A stretch of 64,000 bases of DNA from Eimeria necatrix (lineage: Eukaryota; Apicomplexa; Conoidasida; Eucoccidiorida; Eimeriidae): positions 1 to 64,000 of the forward strand of contig NW_013654292.1 of the NCBI RefSeq assembly GCF_000499385.1, in the 5' to 3' direction. The translations under genes were made by a program, and so were the position numbers. The notes beneath the pieces were generated by a model. That model was not told the DNA's origin. It was given only the letters and a program-made list of their open reading frames with translations, and made no database searches. Below, piece after piece: positions 1 through 11,300 of the stretch. Positions within the stretch are counted from its first letter, which is position 1. Every line of letters begins with the position of its first letter.

Positions 1-1230
1 TCAGCAGCAGCAAAGTTGAAGATTCAGCAGCAGCAAAGTTGAAGATTCAGCAGCAGCAAACTTGGACTCAGCAGCAGCAAAGTTGAACATTCAGCAGCAG
101 CAAAGTTGAAGATTCAGCAGCAGCAAAGTTGAAGATTCAGCAGCAGCAAAGTTGAAGATTCAGCAGCAGCAAACTTGGACTCAGCAGCAGCAAAGTTGAA
201 GATTCAGCAGCAGCAAAGTTGGACTCGGCAGCAGCAAAGTTGAACAGTCAGCAGCAGCAAAGTTGAAGATTCAGCAGCAGCAAAGTTGGATTCAGCAGCA
301 GCAAAGTTGGATTCGGCAGCAGCAAAGTTGAACAGTCAGCAGCAGCAAAGTTGAACATTCAGCAGCAGCAAAGTTGGATTCGGCAGCAGCAAAGTTGGAC
401 TCAGCAGCAGCAAAGTTGAAGATTCAGCAGCAGCAAAGTTTGGATTCGGCAGCAGCAAAGTTGGACTCAGCAGCAGCAAAGTTGAAGATTCAGCAGCAGC
501 AAAGTTGGACTCAGCAGCAGCAAAGTTGAACATTCAGCAGCAGCAAAGTTTGGATTCGGCAGCAGCAAAGTTGGACTCAGCAGCAGCAAAGTTGAAGATT
601 CAGCAGCAGCAAAGTTGGACTCAGCAGCAGCAAAGTTGAAGATTCAGCAGCAGCAAAGTTGGATTCGGCAGCAGCAAAGTTGAACAGTCAGCAGCAGCAA
701 AGTTGGACTCAGCAGCAGCAAAGTTGGATTCAGCAGCAGCAAAGTTGGATTCAGCAGCAGCAAAGTTGAAGATTCAGCAGCAGCAAAGTTGAACATTCAG
801 CAGCAGCAAAGTTGGACTCAGCAGCAGCAAAGTTGAAGATTCAGCAGCAGCAAAGTTGAAGATTCAGCAGCAGCAAAGTTGGATTCGGCAGCAGCAAAGT
901 TGGACTCAGCAGCAGCAAAGTTGAACAGTCAGCAGCAGCAAAGTTGGATTCGGCAGCAGCAAAGTTGAAGATTCAGCAGCAGCAAAGTTGGATTCAGCAG
1001 CACCAAAGTTGAACATTCAGCAGCAGCAAAGCTGAACATTCAGCAGCAGCAAAGTTGGATTCAGCAGCAGCAAAGTTGGATTCAGCAGCAGCAAAGTTGA
1101 ACAGTCAGCAGCAGCAAAGTTGAAGACTCAGCAGCAGCAAAGTTGAACATTCAGCAGCAGCAAAGTTGAACATTCAGCAGCAGCAAAGTTGGATTCAGCA
1201 GAAGCAAAGTTGAACATTCAGGAGCAGCAA
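1..1230. repeat. CAG-containing minisatellite, 21/23-bp units
   Basis: More than fifty head-to-tail copies of a unit built on CAGCAGCAGCAAAGTTG run from the window edge to about 1230. Units end in either GAAGATT, GAACATT or GAACAGT (23 bases) or GACT or GATT with a doubled G (21 bases). The two lengths are mixed without obvious order, so the array does not keep a reading frame. Scattered variants occur, such as CGGCAGCAG starts, an AAACTTGG form and single-base changes near 1000-1040. The last copies (about 1195-1230) are more diverged. The left end is outside the window. On the minus strand the array lies directly after the last visible SEC11 exon, so it is probably intronic or 3' flanking to that gene. 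Confidence 0.97.
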
Positions 1231-1357
1231 AGTTGCAAACCGAGCCACAGCAAAGCTGCAAAGTGAAAGTGAAACTCCACGAAGAATGCCGTGGCAAGCC
1301 CCAGCCCAGCAACGCAGCTGCAGCAGCAGCTGCAGCACTTTGGGGGCTTCGACTTGC

Positions 1358-1776
1358 CTTGAAAACCACAATGTCCCCCACGTTGGTGGTCGGCCCCTTG
1401 TCGTGCAAAAAGAGAATATCGCCCCGGCTGAAGGCGGGAAGCATTGAGCCGCTCAGCACTACCACTACGGGGGAGGGGCTCCCGGCGGCGATCACTAAGA
1501 CTTTCCAAAGCATGAGTGCTGCAGCAGTGGCAGCAGAGGCAGGCAGCAGCAAGTTTGCGGAGAATTAGCGGGCTGGTGGGCCTTGCTGCGCTTTTTCTGC
1601 CCCCTTTTTGCATTTAAAACTCTAAGTTTGAACAATTCGATGCGTGGAAAACAATCACCTGCGAGAATTACGCAGCACAGGCTGAGCACCGTCAGCAGGA
1701 CCTCCCGCGGGCGACGGCACAAGTGCCGGATCTCGTCCCAGAGGGAAATCCCGAACTTCTTGAGTTCTGTGAACAT
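1358..1776 (-). CDS. SEC11: Signal peptidase complex catalytic subunit SEC11, 5' part only
   Basis: SEC11 is the serine protease of the endoplasmic reticulum signal peptidase complex. It removes signal peptides from proteins entering the secretory pathway. Exon 1 (1776-1659) starts at MFTELKKFG and ends in phase 1 at a GTGATT donor. Exon 2 (1518-1358) follows a CTGCTGCAG acceptor. The join gives a continuous membrane segment ending [16 protein letters not shown], then VVVVLSGSM with the catalytic serine, [11 protein letters not shown] and VGDIVVFK, all typical of eukaryotic SEC11. Exon 2 seems to end at AAG followed by a GC-type donor (GCAAGT). Without splicing, the frame runs into Ala repeats and the minisatellite. 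The catalytic histidine and the C-terminal half are not seen and should lie left of base 1. Identity is firm; the second donor is inferred. Confidence 0.9.
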
Positions 1777-3055
1777 TTTAGAATGAGTTAAAGAAGGCGA
1801 AAACCCCCGAAAGGCGGCTACAAGCCGAACTCTGCGAAGTTCCGTATCTTTCCTGCTCCTGCTTGCCCCCTGTAGGAGGAGCCAGGTGAGCCCTGAGAAG
1901 ACTCAGCAACACCCCACCCAGATCTGCTGCGATTCTTAAAACCACAACATAAGAGTTATCAGCTGGACAGGGCCCAGTTTCCGGACGGAAACGTTGCGTT
2001 CAGACTTTCATTCCGAGACTGGAAGACTCGGCGGCGTCAAGCGCGGCACTCCGCGTAACGTCTGCCTCCTCTTGGCGACTAAGTGAGATTTAACAGAGCC
2101 ACTTAGTCCGAAATCGTGACGCAACAACGGCAGACCCATGCAGCAGAACATGCGGTCTGCAGCCGACGCTGTCCGGCGCATGCAGGCGGCTGCAGGTACC
2201 CCGGAACTGCTCGTGGGTTTTTTATTCCCCCAACTAGCGCAATATTCTCGCTAAAACACCATTAGAAAATAAATAAAATGTACTGCTTACGTAGGCGAAC
2301 GTTCCAGTCCACCCGGAAGAAATTCCAAAGCTCAGGCACAGAGGGGGCTGCCAGATGTGGTGTATGATTCAGTTCCAATGCAACAAGTGAAAATGATGTC
2401 TAAATGTGAGTCATATCGTCCTCCAATAATGATAAATTAATTATTCTACTTCTACATTAGTGTAATGGGGGCTGGAACAAGCAAGGAAAGTGCGAGGCAC
2501 CCATGTTGGATACTGAGTGGAGTTTAAGATGGGGGCGCTCTTTACTTTTCGCATCAAAAGCACCGCCTATACAAAAAGAGCTATATATAACCAACAAGCA
2601 TCTAAAAGTTTCTGCTTCTGAGATTTTAGTCGGAGTGCACCTGTATCTGCATTCCGCGGCTCCAACAAGTGTCGCTTCTAAACGCGGATGTGACTATGTT
2701 TAGAAAACCAATGCCGGTATTCTTTCTGGCCCACACTGCAGCTTGTGATGACGTTTACCCGGCAAGCTTGCAATGGAATGAAGCTCTGACAGTTTTGGGA
2801 ATTGCTTGCTGAGCCGTTCTGCAATTATTCGCCCCCGTAGTTTCGACCTGATAGTTAGCTCATTCTGTAGTGTAACAGCGGCCTCACAATGCGAGAGGAA
2901 GACTCGGGTAACTAGCGCGGAAAGCCAGCAGCAACTGAACAAAATCCAACTGAATAGCATTTGATTCGTGGCACGAAAATGAGTAAGGCAGTGGCGATAG
3001 TTGACTCAATATAAAGTGCGCGCGTGGAAGAGTTTTCCAGACGGGGGGGAACGCT

Positions 3056-3063
3056 TGCATGCA
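3056..3063. promoter_or_regulatory. TGCATGCA palindrome, possible ApiAP2 site
   Basis: Perfect 8-base palindrome in intergenic DNA. GCATGC-type sites are bound by some apicomplexan AP2 transcription factors. It lies about 1.3 kb upstream of the SEC11 start. Assignment is by motif only. Confidence 0.25.
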
Positions 3064-3077
3064 AAACTTGGTAACAG

Positions 3078-3121
3078 TAAATTAAGAATTAAACGGGTTA
3101 CATTAAATTAAGAATTAAACG
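3078..3121. repeat. 18-base direct repeat, two copies
   Basis: TAAATTAAGAATTAAACG occurs at 3078-3095 and again at 3104-3121, 26 bases apart start to start. It is an AT-rich island in a GC-richer intergenic region. No function is implied. Confidence 0.85.
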
Positions 3122-4492
3122 CACTAAACGCGCGCACCAATTCACTTACTTTGAACGCATGCCCGACACAAACACACCCAACGGCGGCTCTCAGGAGTGC
3201 AATCATTAGCCACTTTCCCACGTAGCTGAGCTAGGGTGCTGAGACCCTTTGCTTACAATTTCCAACTGTCATAGCTGCGGAGGGGCCCTTAATAGAGATA
3301 GAGCCCTTCCAATACTCTCACGGATAGCTGAGTTTTGGCCACGGCGAATGCTGTATTGGCTTCTGAGCGCTACACGCAGCTCTCGCCGACAGCCAGCTAT
3401 CAAGCTTAGCGTACTGTTAAGGAGAAGATTCATTTGCAGGTATTTGAAAATGCGAAAGGCCTCTAGGATTAAAGATGAAATGCCCAAAGAACAGCCGTCA
3501 GCCACCAGAAGGCTTGACACGCTCAAAATAAGACACACCCGACGAGTCTTCTTGCGTTTCAAAACGACATACTTTTCCGTCTATTCACTTTCACAGTACT
3601 GAGAAGTGAGAAGGGCCGCGCTATTGTACATTCAGAGGCACGCTCATACAGTCCACGCGTGTTCACAGCTGCAGCGTCGAACAGCCAGTGCCATACTTTG
3701 GCAGTTCCTGCCTTTTGAGTCCCTCGTTTCAGAACTATTCTTCACGAAACGATGTCTCTGAGATAAAAGTGACACTTTTTCAATGCACTTATTGAAAATA
3801 ACTCGGATGACCCCTCACTAGCCCGTTCTCACAAGCATTCTGCAAAGACAATAGCGCCTTGCACATTAGGCCATTGCAGGCTTGACTGCAGTATTCCACA
3901 GGCCTAAATGTCAATACTGCAGTACTGTAATTACAGTGAAAGCACAATCAATTGGCGGTTACTTCAGGCACAGCCAAAGGCTTGCTGAGCGCGCCGAATT
4001 TGAGCCTGCAAGGCTCTTCGTCTTGTAAACCTTAATCTTAATACAAGAAACTTATGCTTTACAGTAAACAGACGAAATTCAATGTGCAAAGCTGGTCAAT
4101 GCTTGCAAAAGTTACATAGAAAGGACAGAGAGGATTAAACTGCATCACGACGGGCATGAACGTTTCACCAAAGCCTTTCCCTCTTCTGCCAGCCTTCATT
4201 TCTGCTTGAAATGCAGCACAAATCGAATCTACGCTATCACTCAAGATATAGGAGTTTTCGAGAGGGCGAGAAGTCTGTGAAGACACCGGGGCGTGCAAGA
4301 GCAGTCACAGGCACTGTCAGGCGAGATGCAGCAGCAAACACCTCCTGTCTCCACCAATATTCAGCTCGCCATTCTCCTTGCAACACTACCATGAAAAGAA
4401 TTAAAAAATATTAAATGAGCATGCACAAACTGCCAAAAGCTAGAGTTTCCTCTGGGGCTGCTACTGCTGGCAGCGCCTGTGTCCCACGTCAC

Positions 4493-4500
4493 TGCATGCA
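4493..4500. promoter_or_regulatory. TGCATGCA palindrome upstream of exportin-T
   Basis: Perfect palindrome about 820 bases upstream of the exportin-T start codon. It is a candidate AP2-factor site by motif only. Confidence 0.25.
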
Positions 4501-5259
4501 TCAGGTCCCCACACCTCTAAGAAACTGCAGAAGCTGCATGTCTAAATAAAGGGATAACTTCAGGAAATTTATGCAAGGTGAAGAGCAGCAGCAGGGCAAC
4601 GGTGGCCTCACGGCAAGACTGGAAGGCGCTGCACCGACAGCAGAATCGGCAGCAGCAGCAGATCACGATCAGCATGCCTATGTGAAAGGGCCCCTCCTAC
4701 TGGCTATCGTTGCAACGTACTTTTCGGTTACAACCGCAGCATTTAGGCAGCAGCAGCAGCAGCAAAAATCAGGGCTACTACGTGTTCCACGCCTTGCCTG
4801 CGTGGGCGAAACTGCAGTGCCCTTTCTTTCTTGAATGGAGTAGCAGCCCCCAGAAGGAGCACCGTCACTGACCGGCCCGGTAGTGCCTCAGTTTGGCAGC
4901 TGGAGCCCTTGAGTCAGTAGAAGGCCTTCATCCGTCGCTCTGTTGGACTTGTCCACTTCGCGTGCAGATGTTTCCGTATTAGCAGCACTGGCATGCCCGG
5001 CCCGCATCCTGGCGTCCTGCTTGTCGCGAGGGAGCAGCGGCAGTAGAAGAGCAGCAGCAAGGCAGCAGCAAGACGTTTAAGTGGCTCAGGCTTGCAGCGG
5101 CGGCAGTTGGGTTGCTGGGGCTTCGGCTGTTGCTGTTGCCCAGGTGTACAGACACTCCGATGCGGTGCAGGTGCTAGGAAGCGAACCGCTGCAGTTGGTC
5201 TCGAGGGATTGCGCGCCACGTCCTGATGAAGGTCACCAACTACAGCAAGCGAACTGGAG

Positions 5260-5260
<1 letters not shown>

Positions 5261-5290
<30 letters not shown>
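5261..5290 (+). repeat. GCA trinucleotide tract in the probable exportin-T leader
   Basis: Nearly uninterrupted (GCA)n with one AAC interruption. It ends 23 bases before the exportin-T ATG and therefore probably lies in its 5' untranslated leader. It shows that the CAG expansion in this locus is not restricted to coding sequence. Confidence 0.8.
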
Positions 5291-5313
5291 AAATAAATCC
5301 ACAACCCACCAAA

Positions 5314-8300
5314 ATGCAGGTAGAGGACTTTGACAGGGCTGTCAGCGCCCTCTTCTCCCAGGGCAGTGCAGCTGTCAACCCCGCGACTCGGTGCGAGGCC
5401 GAGCAGTACTTGCGCGGTAATTCTTTTTGAATTCTTTAGACTCTGCTGCCTTTGCTTTGCTGCCTCTTTGCTTCTTTGCCTGCTTTCTCCCCTTCCCCCT
5501 GCAGCTGCAGCAAATGGGTCTTTTTGCTTTGGGTAGAACTGACTAGCAGCGCGACATCTTGATCTGCAGCTCCTGCCCGTGGGCTTGTGGGGGCTGGGAA
5601 GTGTTGCTGTTGCTGCTGCAGGAGCAGCAGGACTGTATGCAGCAACAGCAGCAGCAGCAACACCTGTTGCCATAATTGCCTCATATGTGTGCTGCATGGC
5701 AAGCTGTTTTCTGCCCGGGGTGCTTTGTGCTGCAGCGGTGTGCGACAGCAGCAGCGGCACCACGCTGCTGCTGTCCGCGTTGCAGTCCCGCTGTTCTTTT
5801 GAGGCGAAGTTCTTCGCCCTGCAGCAGCTTCTGCAGCTGCTGCCACAGCAGCAGCATCAGAGACAACAGATGGCTGAAGTGCTGCTCAATGTGATGCGAC
5901 TGAGAGTATGCAGCGCATCTGCCTGGGCCTGCAGCAGCAGCAGCAGCAGCAGCGGCCCAGAGACCGACAGCACCGCCGCACAACTTGCTGCTGCTGCCTC
6001 CGACCCAGCTTCCAGCCCCGATGCTGCTGCAGTGCACAACAAGCTGGCCCTCCTAGTAGCTCGGTTACTGGCTGCTCAGGTCAACGACATGGCTGAAGCA
6101 GCAGCAGCAGCAGAACCGGCACCAGCAGCAGCGGGTGCTGCTGCTGCTGCTGCTGCTAGAACGAAGGCTGCGTTTCTCCCGCTGCGGCAGCTGCTGCACC
6201 AAGAACTGACTGCCCTTTGTTTGCACTTGCGCAAATTAGAAGACCCATCAGTGGCAGCAGTAGCTGGCCAGTGCTGCGCATGCAGAAACCCGGCTTGTGC
6301 TGCACCGGCGGGCCAAAACCTTGCGGCTACACTGGAGTCGCTGCGGGTGGCGCTGCGGGTGCTGCTAGTGGTCCACCAGGAGTATCTTGAAGACCTGCCA
6401 GCCTCTCCTGTAGGCTGCAGGCTAGTTTTGGGGAGTTTAGTGGGCTCTGGGATTTGCTGCTGCTGTTTGCTTTTGGTGCTGCTGTGGCTGCTAGCCTGCA
6501 GTGGCGCCGCCGTGTCGGCAGAAGTCCTTTGTGCGCTGCTCGCCTGTGTTGTCTGCTGCAGCTTTCTGCAGCACTTAAGAGCTCGTTTCCTTACGATGAG
6601 GAAAACCCCACAAATGCGGCTGCTGTGCTCTGCCCTCCACCGTTCTCGCCTTTGCTGCTGCAGCTGCTGCAGCTGCTGCAACTCACATATAAGGAAAGCC
6701 CCGCACTAGCCAGTTTGCTGCAGCTGTGCTGCTCAGTGGCGGAGAGGTACGTTGGGTGGATTGACTTGCTGCTGCCACCTCCAACAGAATCAGCAGCGGA
6801 GGCGCAACGCCAGAACAGCGACAGCAGAAGCAGCAGCAGAAGCCCAACTTTGCTGCAGTTGTTGGGGGCAGCATGGCTGTCATCGGGTTTTCCGGATGCC
6901 GCTTCTGCAATCGTGGTGTTCATACACCGGAAAATGGAGCCTGTTGCGAGGATTGATCTTTTGTGCCGCATGGAGGTGAGCAGAGCAGCAGCAATCTCTC
7001 CTCTTCAAGAGCCAGGCGTTTAGACTTATCGTTTGCTACAATTTCTTGTGACCCCTGTTCAGTTAGCGGAGTGGCTTCTGCATCGCATCCCTCTCGCGGA
7101 AATTGCGGCATCCCCGACAATGATTCTTTCTTTCGGCTCCGTAGTAAATGCAACAGTTGCAGCGCTGACGGAGTCGACAGCAGCCCTGGCAGAGAGGCTA
7201 GAGGCAGCAGGTGAAGGCGGCTTTTTGGGCTCTTCAACAGGCAGCAGCAGCCCGCAGGTTGCGTGCCGGGACCCGAGGCAGCTGCTGCAGCAGGTCAGTG
7301 CCTCAAAAGTGTTTATATCTTTGTAGAGCATTGAAGACTGAGCTTTGGGACGTGTCCTGTTTATCTCCCAGCTGCTCGGTAGCCAAGTCTTAAGTAACGA
7401 CAGGCAATGTGCTGCTAGCTATAGTCAGGCTGTAGCGTCACTGAGGCCTGCGGGCCCTGTAGGCCCTGTTTTTTACTTTGACTTTGTTACTTTATCTTCC
7501 ACCTCATATCTTGTGCTCGCTCTGCACAGGGGGTGACTGCCTTGTGGGCAGTTCTGCCTCTATCCGTCCAGCTGCTGGGGTCTGGTGGCCTTGAGGTCTC
7601 CAGCACTGTTGTTGCGTCTCTTTCCTTGCTGTTTTCTAAAGCAGCAATATTGCAGCGACAGAGCACTCTGCTGCTGCAGCCGTCGCCGGCATCCCGCCTT
7701 GAAAATCTCTTGTTGGAGTTGCTGCAAGTACTTGTCAAGAGGGTCAGCTTGTTGTCCGCTTTGCGTCGATTTCTTCTGCAGCTTGTGGTGCCGCTGTCCT
7801 GCTTTATGCTGTGACTAGGCAATACATTATGGAGCGTTTATGTGCATTGGGTGTGGCTGCAGCTTGCGGAGGTCGACTTGCTGATGGGAGCAGTGCAGCA
7901 GCAGCAACAGATGCAGGAGCAGCAGCAGCAGGTCATCTACAGCAGTTTGGATGACGATGAGGTTGAGCAGCTGTATGCCTACAAGGAGGTAAATGGGGCT
8001 TTTGAAACTTTGTGGGCATCTGCTGCGAGTGATTTCACAGTATAGGGCGAGACTGGGTAATGTGCCGCTAGTCAAAGATATGGGCTTTCCAGTCATCGAA
8101 CCCAATTGCTCTGCGTTTGTAGTTTGTCTCAAGGTCCTTAGTAAACAGTCCAGTGATATTTCCGCTCTTGGGACTCACTGCTCAGGCATGCAGTGTCATC
8201 TGCAGCAAATGCATGCGAATTTTCGCCTGAGGCAGCTTCCGCGCGAAAAGGCCTCGAGGCTGCGACTCTGGAGCCTTTGATTTAATTTGGAAATTTTGCG

Positions 8301-11300
8301 ACGCAGGCGCTCACTGCTTTGTATAGGAAGGCCTGCTCGGCAAATCCGTGCCGCGTGCTGCAGTGGATTGAGGAGGGACTGCAGCAGCAGCTCCAGCAGC
8401 TCCAGCAGCAGCAAACGCCCCAACAGCGCCGAGAACAACAGCAGCAACTCTCGTCACTGCTTCACATGATTCTCGTTATGACGGACGACATTGGCGGTGC
8501 GATATTATGCAATTACACCTCATTGCTGTTTGTGCTGTGCGCGCGAAGGCTCGTTGACCCCAGTATTGCCTTTGTTTCTGTGGTGTGAGGCTCTTTGTGT
8601 TCAGATCTACAGGAAAAGCTGAAGGATACATCTAGTCAGCTGCATGCCTGCCTACTGAAGCTGCTTCAGCTGCTGCAGAACATGCATGCGTCTCCTGCAT
8701 TTTCTTCGGCTGCATCAGCGGAGAATTTCATGAGGGTTCTTGTGCGCATTGCTCCACTCTTTGGAAAGCATCAGCAACACATCCCTGAAGCTCTTTCTCT
8801 CTTGGCGGGACCCCACGGAGTTTGCAGCAGCAACAATAACATTGCGCCTAAAGCTTGCCTGGCGTTGTTGCGTTTTGTGAAGAATTGCCTCCCCTATTCT
8901 GCTGCATACACGAGACTGCTGCTGCAGCATTTGCTTCAACAGCAATGCCTTGATGTCCCTCGCAGCAGCAACCATAGCAGCACCAGCCCGGCTGCGCAAC
9001 AGCGCTTGCGTCCAGCAACTCCACCCAGCTGCAACAACAGCAGCAGGCAAGAGCCGCTGGCTGTGGCAGCTGCAGCAGATGTTTACGTAGTTCCCAGGGC
9101 TTTTCAGGTAGAGCAACAATTGCTGTTGTATGAAGCGGCAGGCGTCCTTTTGGGTAGCAAACAACAGCCGCAAGCAGCTGCTAGTCGCCAGGTGCAGGGC
9201 CCTGCATTGACGAATTCGGAAGAGCGCGTATTGCTGCTGCATGCGTTGCTTTCCAAGGCAACGGCAGCCTTCACAACGGACATGGTGAGCGCTGGCGTAG
9301 TTTGCATAATTCCCTATGGAGTTGCACGGGCAGCAGCGGATGAATATTCTGCAGCTTCGTAGAGGAGCTTGCGTACTTGCTGTTGATTGGCTCAACGCAA
9401 CTCAGTCGCCTGCGCAGAAGCTAATGGCTGGGGACTTGGAGTTTGATTCATTCTAAATACGGCAGCCACGGCGTCTGCTGTGTCACCAAAGCAGGTATTT
9501 TTGCTTGAGAGCATTATGGCATGCGTTGTTTGGCATCTCAGGCGGCCTATAGTGCAGAAGCCTCGCCGTCGGCCGCAGCTGCGGTTGCTGTTTACTGGGC
9601 TCGTTGCGCCAACGCGTTGGCGTCATTGTCAAAGGGGTTCCAGCCCTTCAAGATGTCGGCCGCGGCTGGAGGAGCCAGTCCTGAGGGAGCGGCCGAAGGT
9701 TCAGTCGTGGTGGAGCTCAAGAAATCTTGGGTGCAGGCGCTGGAGCTTTTCACCAATGCCCTACTTGTGAGAAGCTGAGATATGCGGCTAAAGCGGTTTA
9801 GGATTTACAGTTGAAGGCTTCGGATTTTTGGTGGTGTCATGTGAATTCTACAAAGAACTGCAGCTACATCTACGAACTCGCCGTTATTTTTACATCGTCG
9901 CTACTGTTGCGGGCTTTTGTGACTACGTCGGGGCTGTTTGACTGCGATTTCAACTTAACATTTGTACTGGTTCTAAGCAGACTTTGACCCAGAAGTGGAG
10001 AATTGCGCAAAGAATAGAAATCGTATACTTTGGTTGTTCCTGCAGGTTGCAGGGGTTGAGGGCAGCCCCTTGGAGATAGAAGGTGCGAGCTTGTTGGTGC
10101 TGCCGCCCTTCTTGCCTGCATGTATCTTCTTATTGCGCCGTCTGATGTCGTTACTGGGCCCTCTTGCTGCCTCTCCCATTAGTGCAGTGGTGCCTTTGCT
10201 GTATGATGCCATCTTGGTGGAGGCAGATAGCCCTGCAGCAGCGGCAGCAGCAGCCAACAGCCTGCAGCAGCAGCAACACTCCCCGGAGGTGGCGGCCGAG
10301 CATCTGAGTGGATTTTGCATGCAAGTTCTGGTATCTCTGAAAGGCCCCGAAGTGGTCGCGCTGCTCCTGCAGCACTTGCCCTTGTGAGCTGCGAATGCTC
10401 GTGTAGGAGTTAGATCGGCAGTTAGTCCTTTTCGAGTCTGACGGACGAGAAGGCATGCTCTACAAGTTCTTTTTAAGTCACGCTCCTTTTTTAGATAGAA
10501 TGGACAAGCGACTGCTGAGCGGCATGTGTGACAGATGGGTGTGTGCTTGTTCGTGCAGGATTTTGGAGAGACACTTGGGCTTATACTTGAAGGCAGTTGC
10601 TGCGGCTGCTCAGGAACCTAATTCTGCCGAGCTCCAGCGGGAATGCCGAGGGGTGCAGGAGCAACTGGCGCTGCTTCTTGCCACAGCGGCAAGAGAAGCA
10701 CCGGTGGCGCTGCTGAGTTTTGCTGCTGCATCGGTGCTGCCTTCCAGCAGCAGGGGCAAGGACAACAGCGGCGTCCCCATCAGCTTGAGCACGATCGAGC
10801 AGTGCGTATCAACGGCTATCGGCCACCGTGTTAGCGCTAACGGCAACAGGGAAACAGGCGCAAAACACGCACTGTTGCAGTTGCTGCATCAGCAGCAGCA
10901 ACAGCTCCACGTGCTGTTGTTCGCATCTTTGCATCGTTCACGAGGGGCTTCTGCGGTTACTTCAAAAGCTCCTCAAGGGACTCCTGCATCAGATGAAATA
11001 TGTAGCACCGCATGGAGATGCATTTTGCTGTTCCTGTTGGTGTGCTGCTGCTCTGGGAACTGCCCGGGAATTTCAGCAGCAGCGGTGCAGGCTTGGGGAC
11101 AACTCGTTGCAGCACTTATTTGCAGGCCGGAAAACTTAGTGGATGCTCAGCACGAGCAACTGCTTCAGAAACTGGCCGGACTTCCCCTGGAACTGCGGCA
11201 AGTACAGGAAGCAATGCGGGACTTTACTTGTCAGAATATTGCCCTTGATGCTCAGCTGCGCCAACGCCGCACGCAGGCAGTTTCGGCGGAGGCCCCGCAG

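Larger units (their letters stand above)
1777..5313. other. Intergenic region between divergent SEC11 and exportin-T
   Basis: I see no convincing gene here. Open frames are short, lack family signatures and do not link by splice sites. The region should contain the two divergent promoters. It holds an 18-base direct repeat near 3078-3121, two TGCATGCA sites (3056-3063 and 4493-4500) and GCA tracts at 4747-4764 and 5261-5290. A frame at 4571-4834 (87 codons) begins with ATG, but its content is mostly CAG-derived Gln and Ala; I do not call it a gene. Confidence 0.6.

Noticed and set aside
1..1230. CRISPR array or telomeric repeat
   Set aside because: Units are directly adjacent, with no unique spacers, and the core (CAGCAGCAGCAAAGTTG) is unlike TTTAGGG-type telomere repeats. 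It is a minisatellite.
4571..4834. Short plus-strand protein of 87 residues
   Set aside because: It begins with ATG, but its content is mostly CAG-derived Gln and Ala with no signature and no splice partners. It lies in a promoter-size gap.
5233..5846. Minus-strand Ala/Gln-rich proteins opposite exportin-T
   Set aside because: They arise because CAG runs are open in several frames on both strands. The plus strand carries the conserved exportin sequence.
8715..9395. 226-residue minus-strand frame
   Set aside because: It is fully antisense to exportin-T exon 8, which holds the conserved LLLYEAAGVLL motif. It is a shadow of CAG-rich coding DNA.
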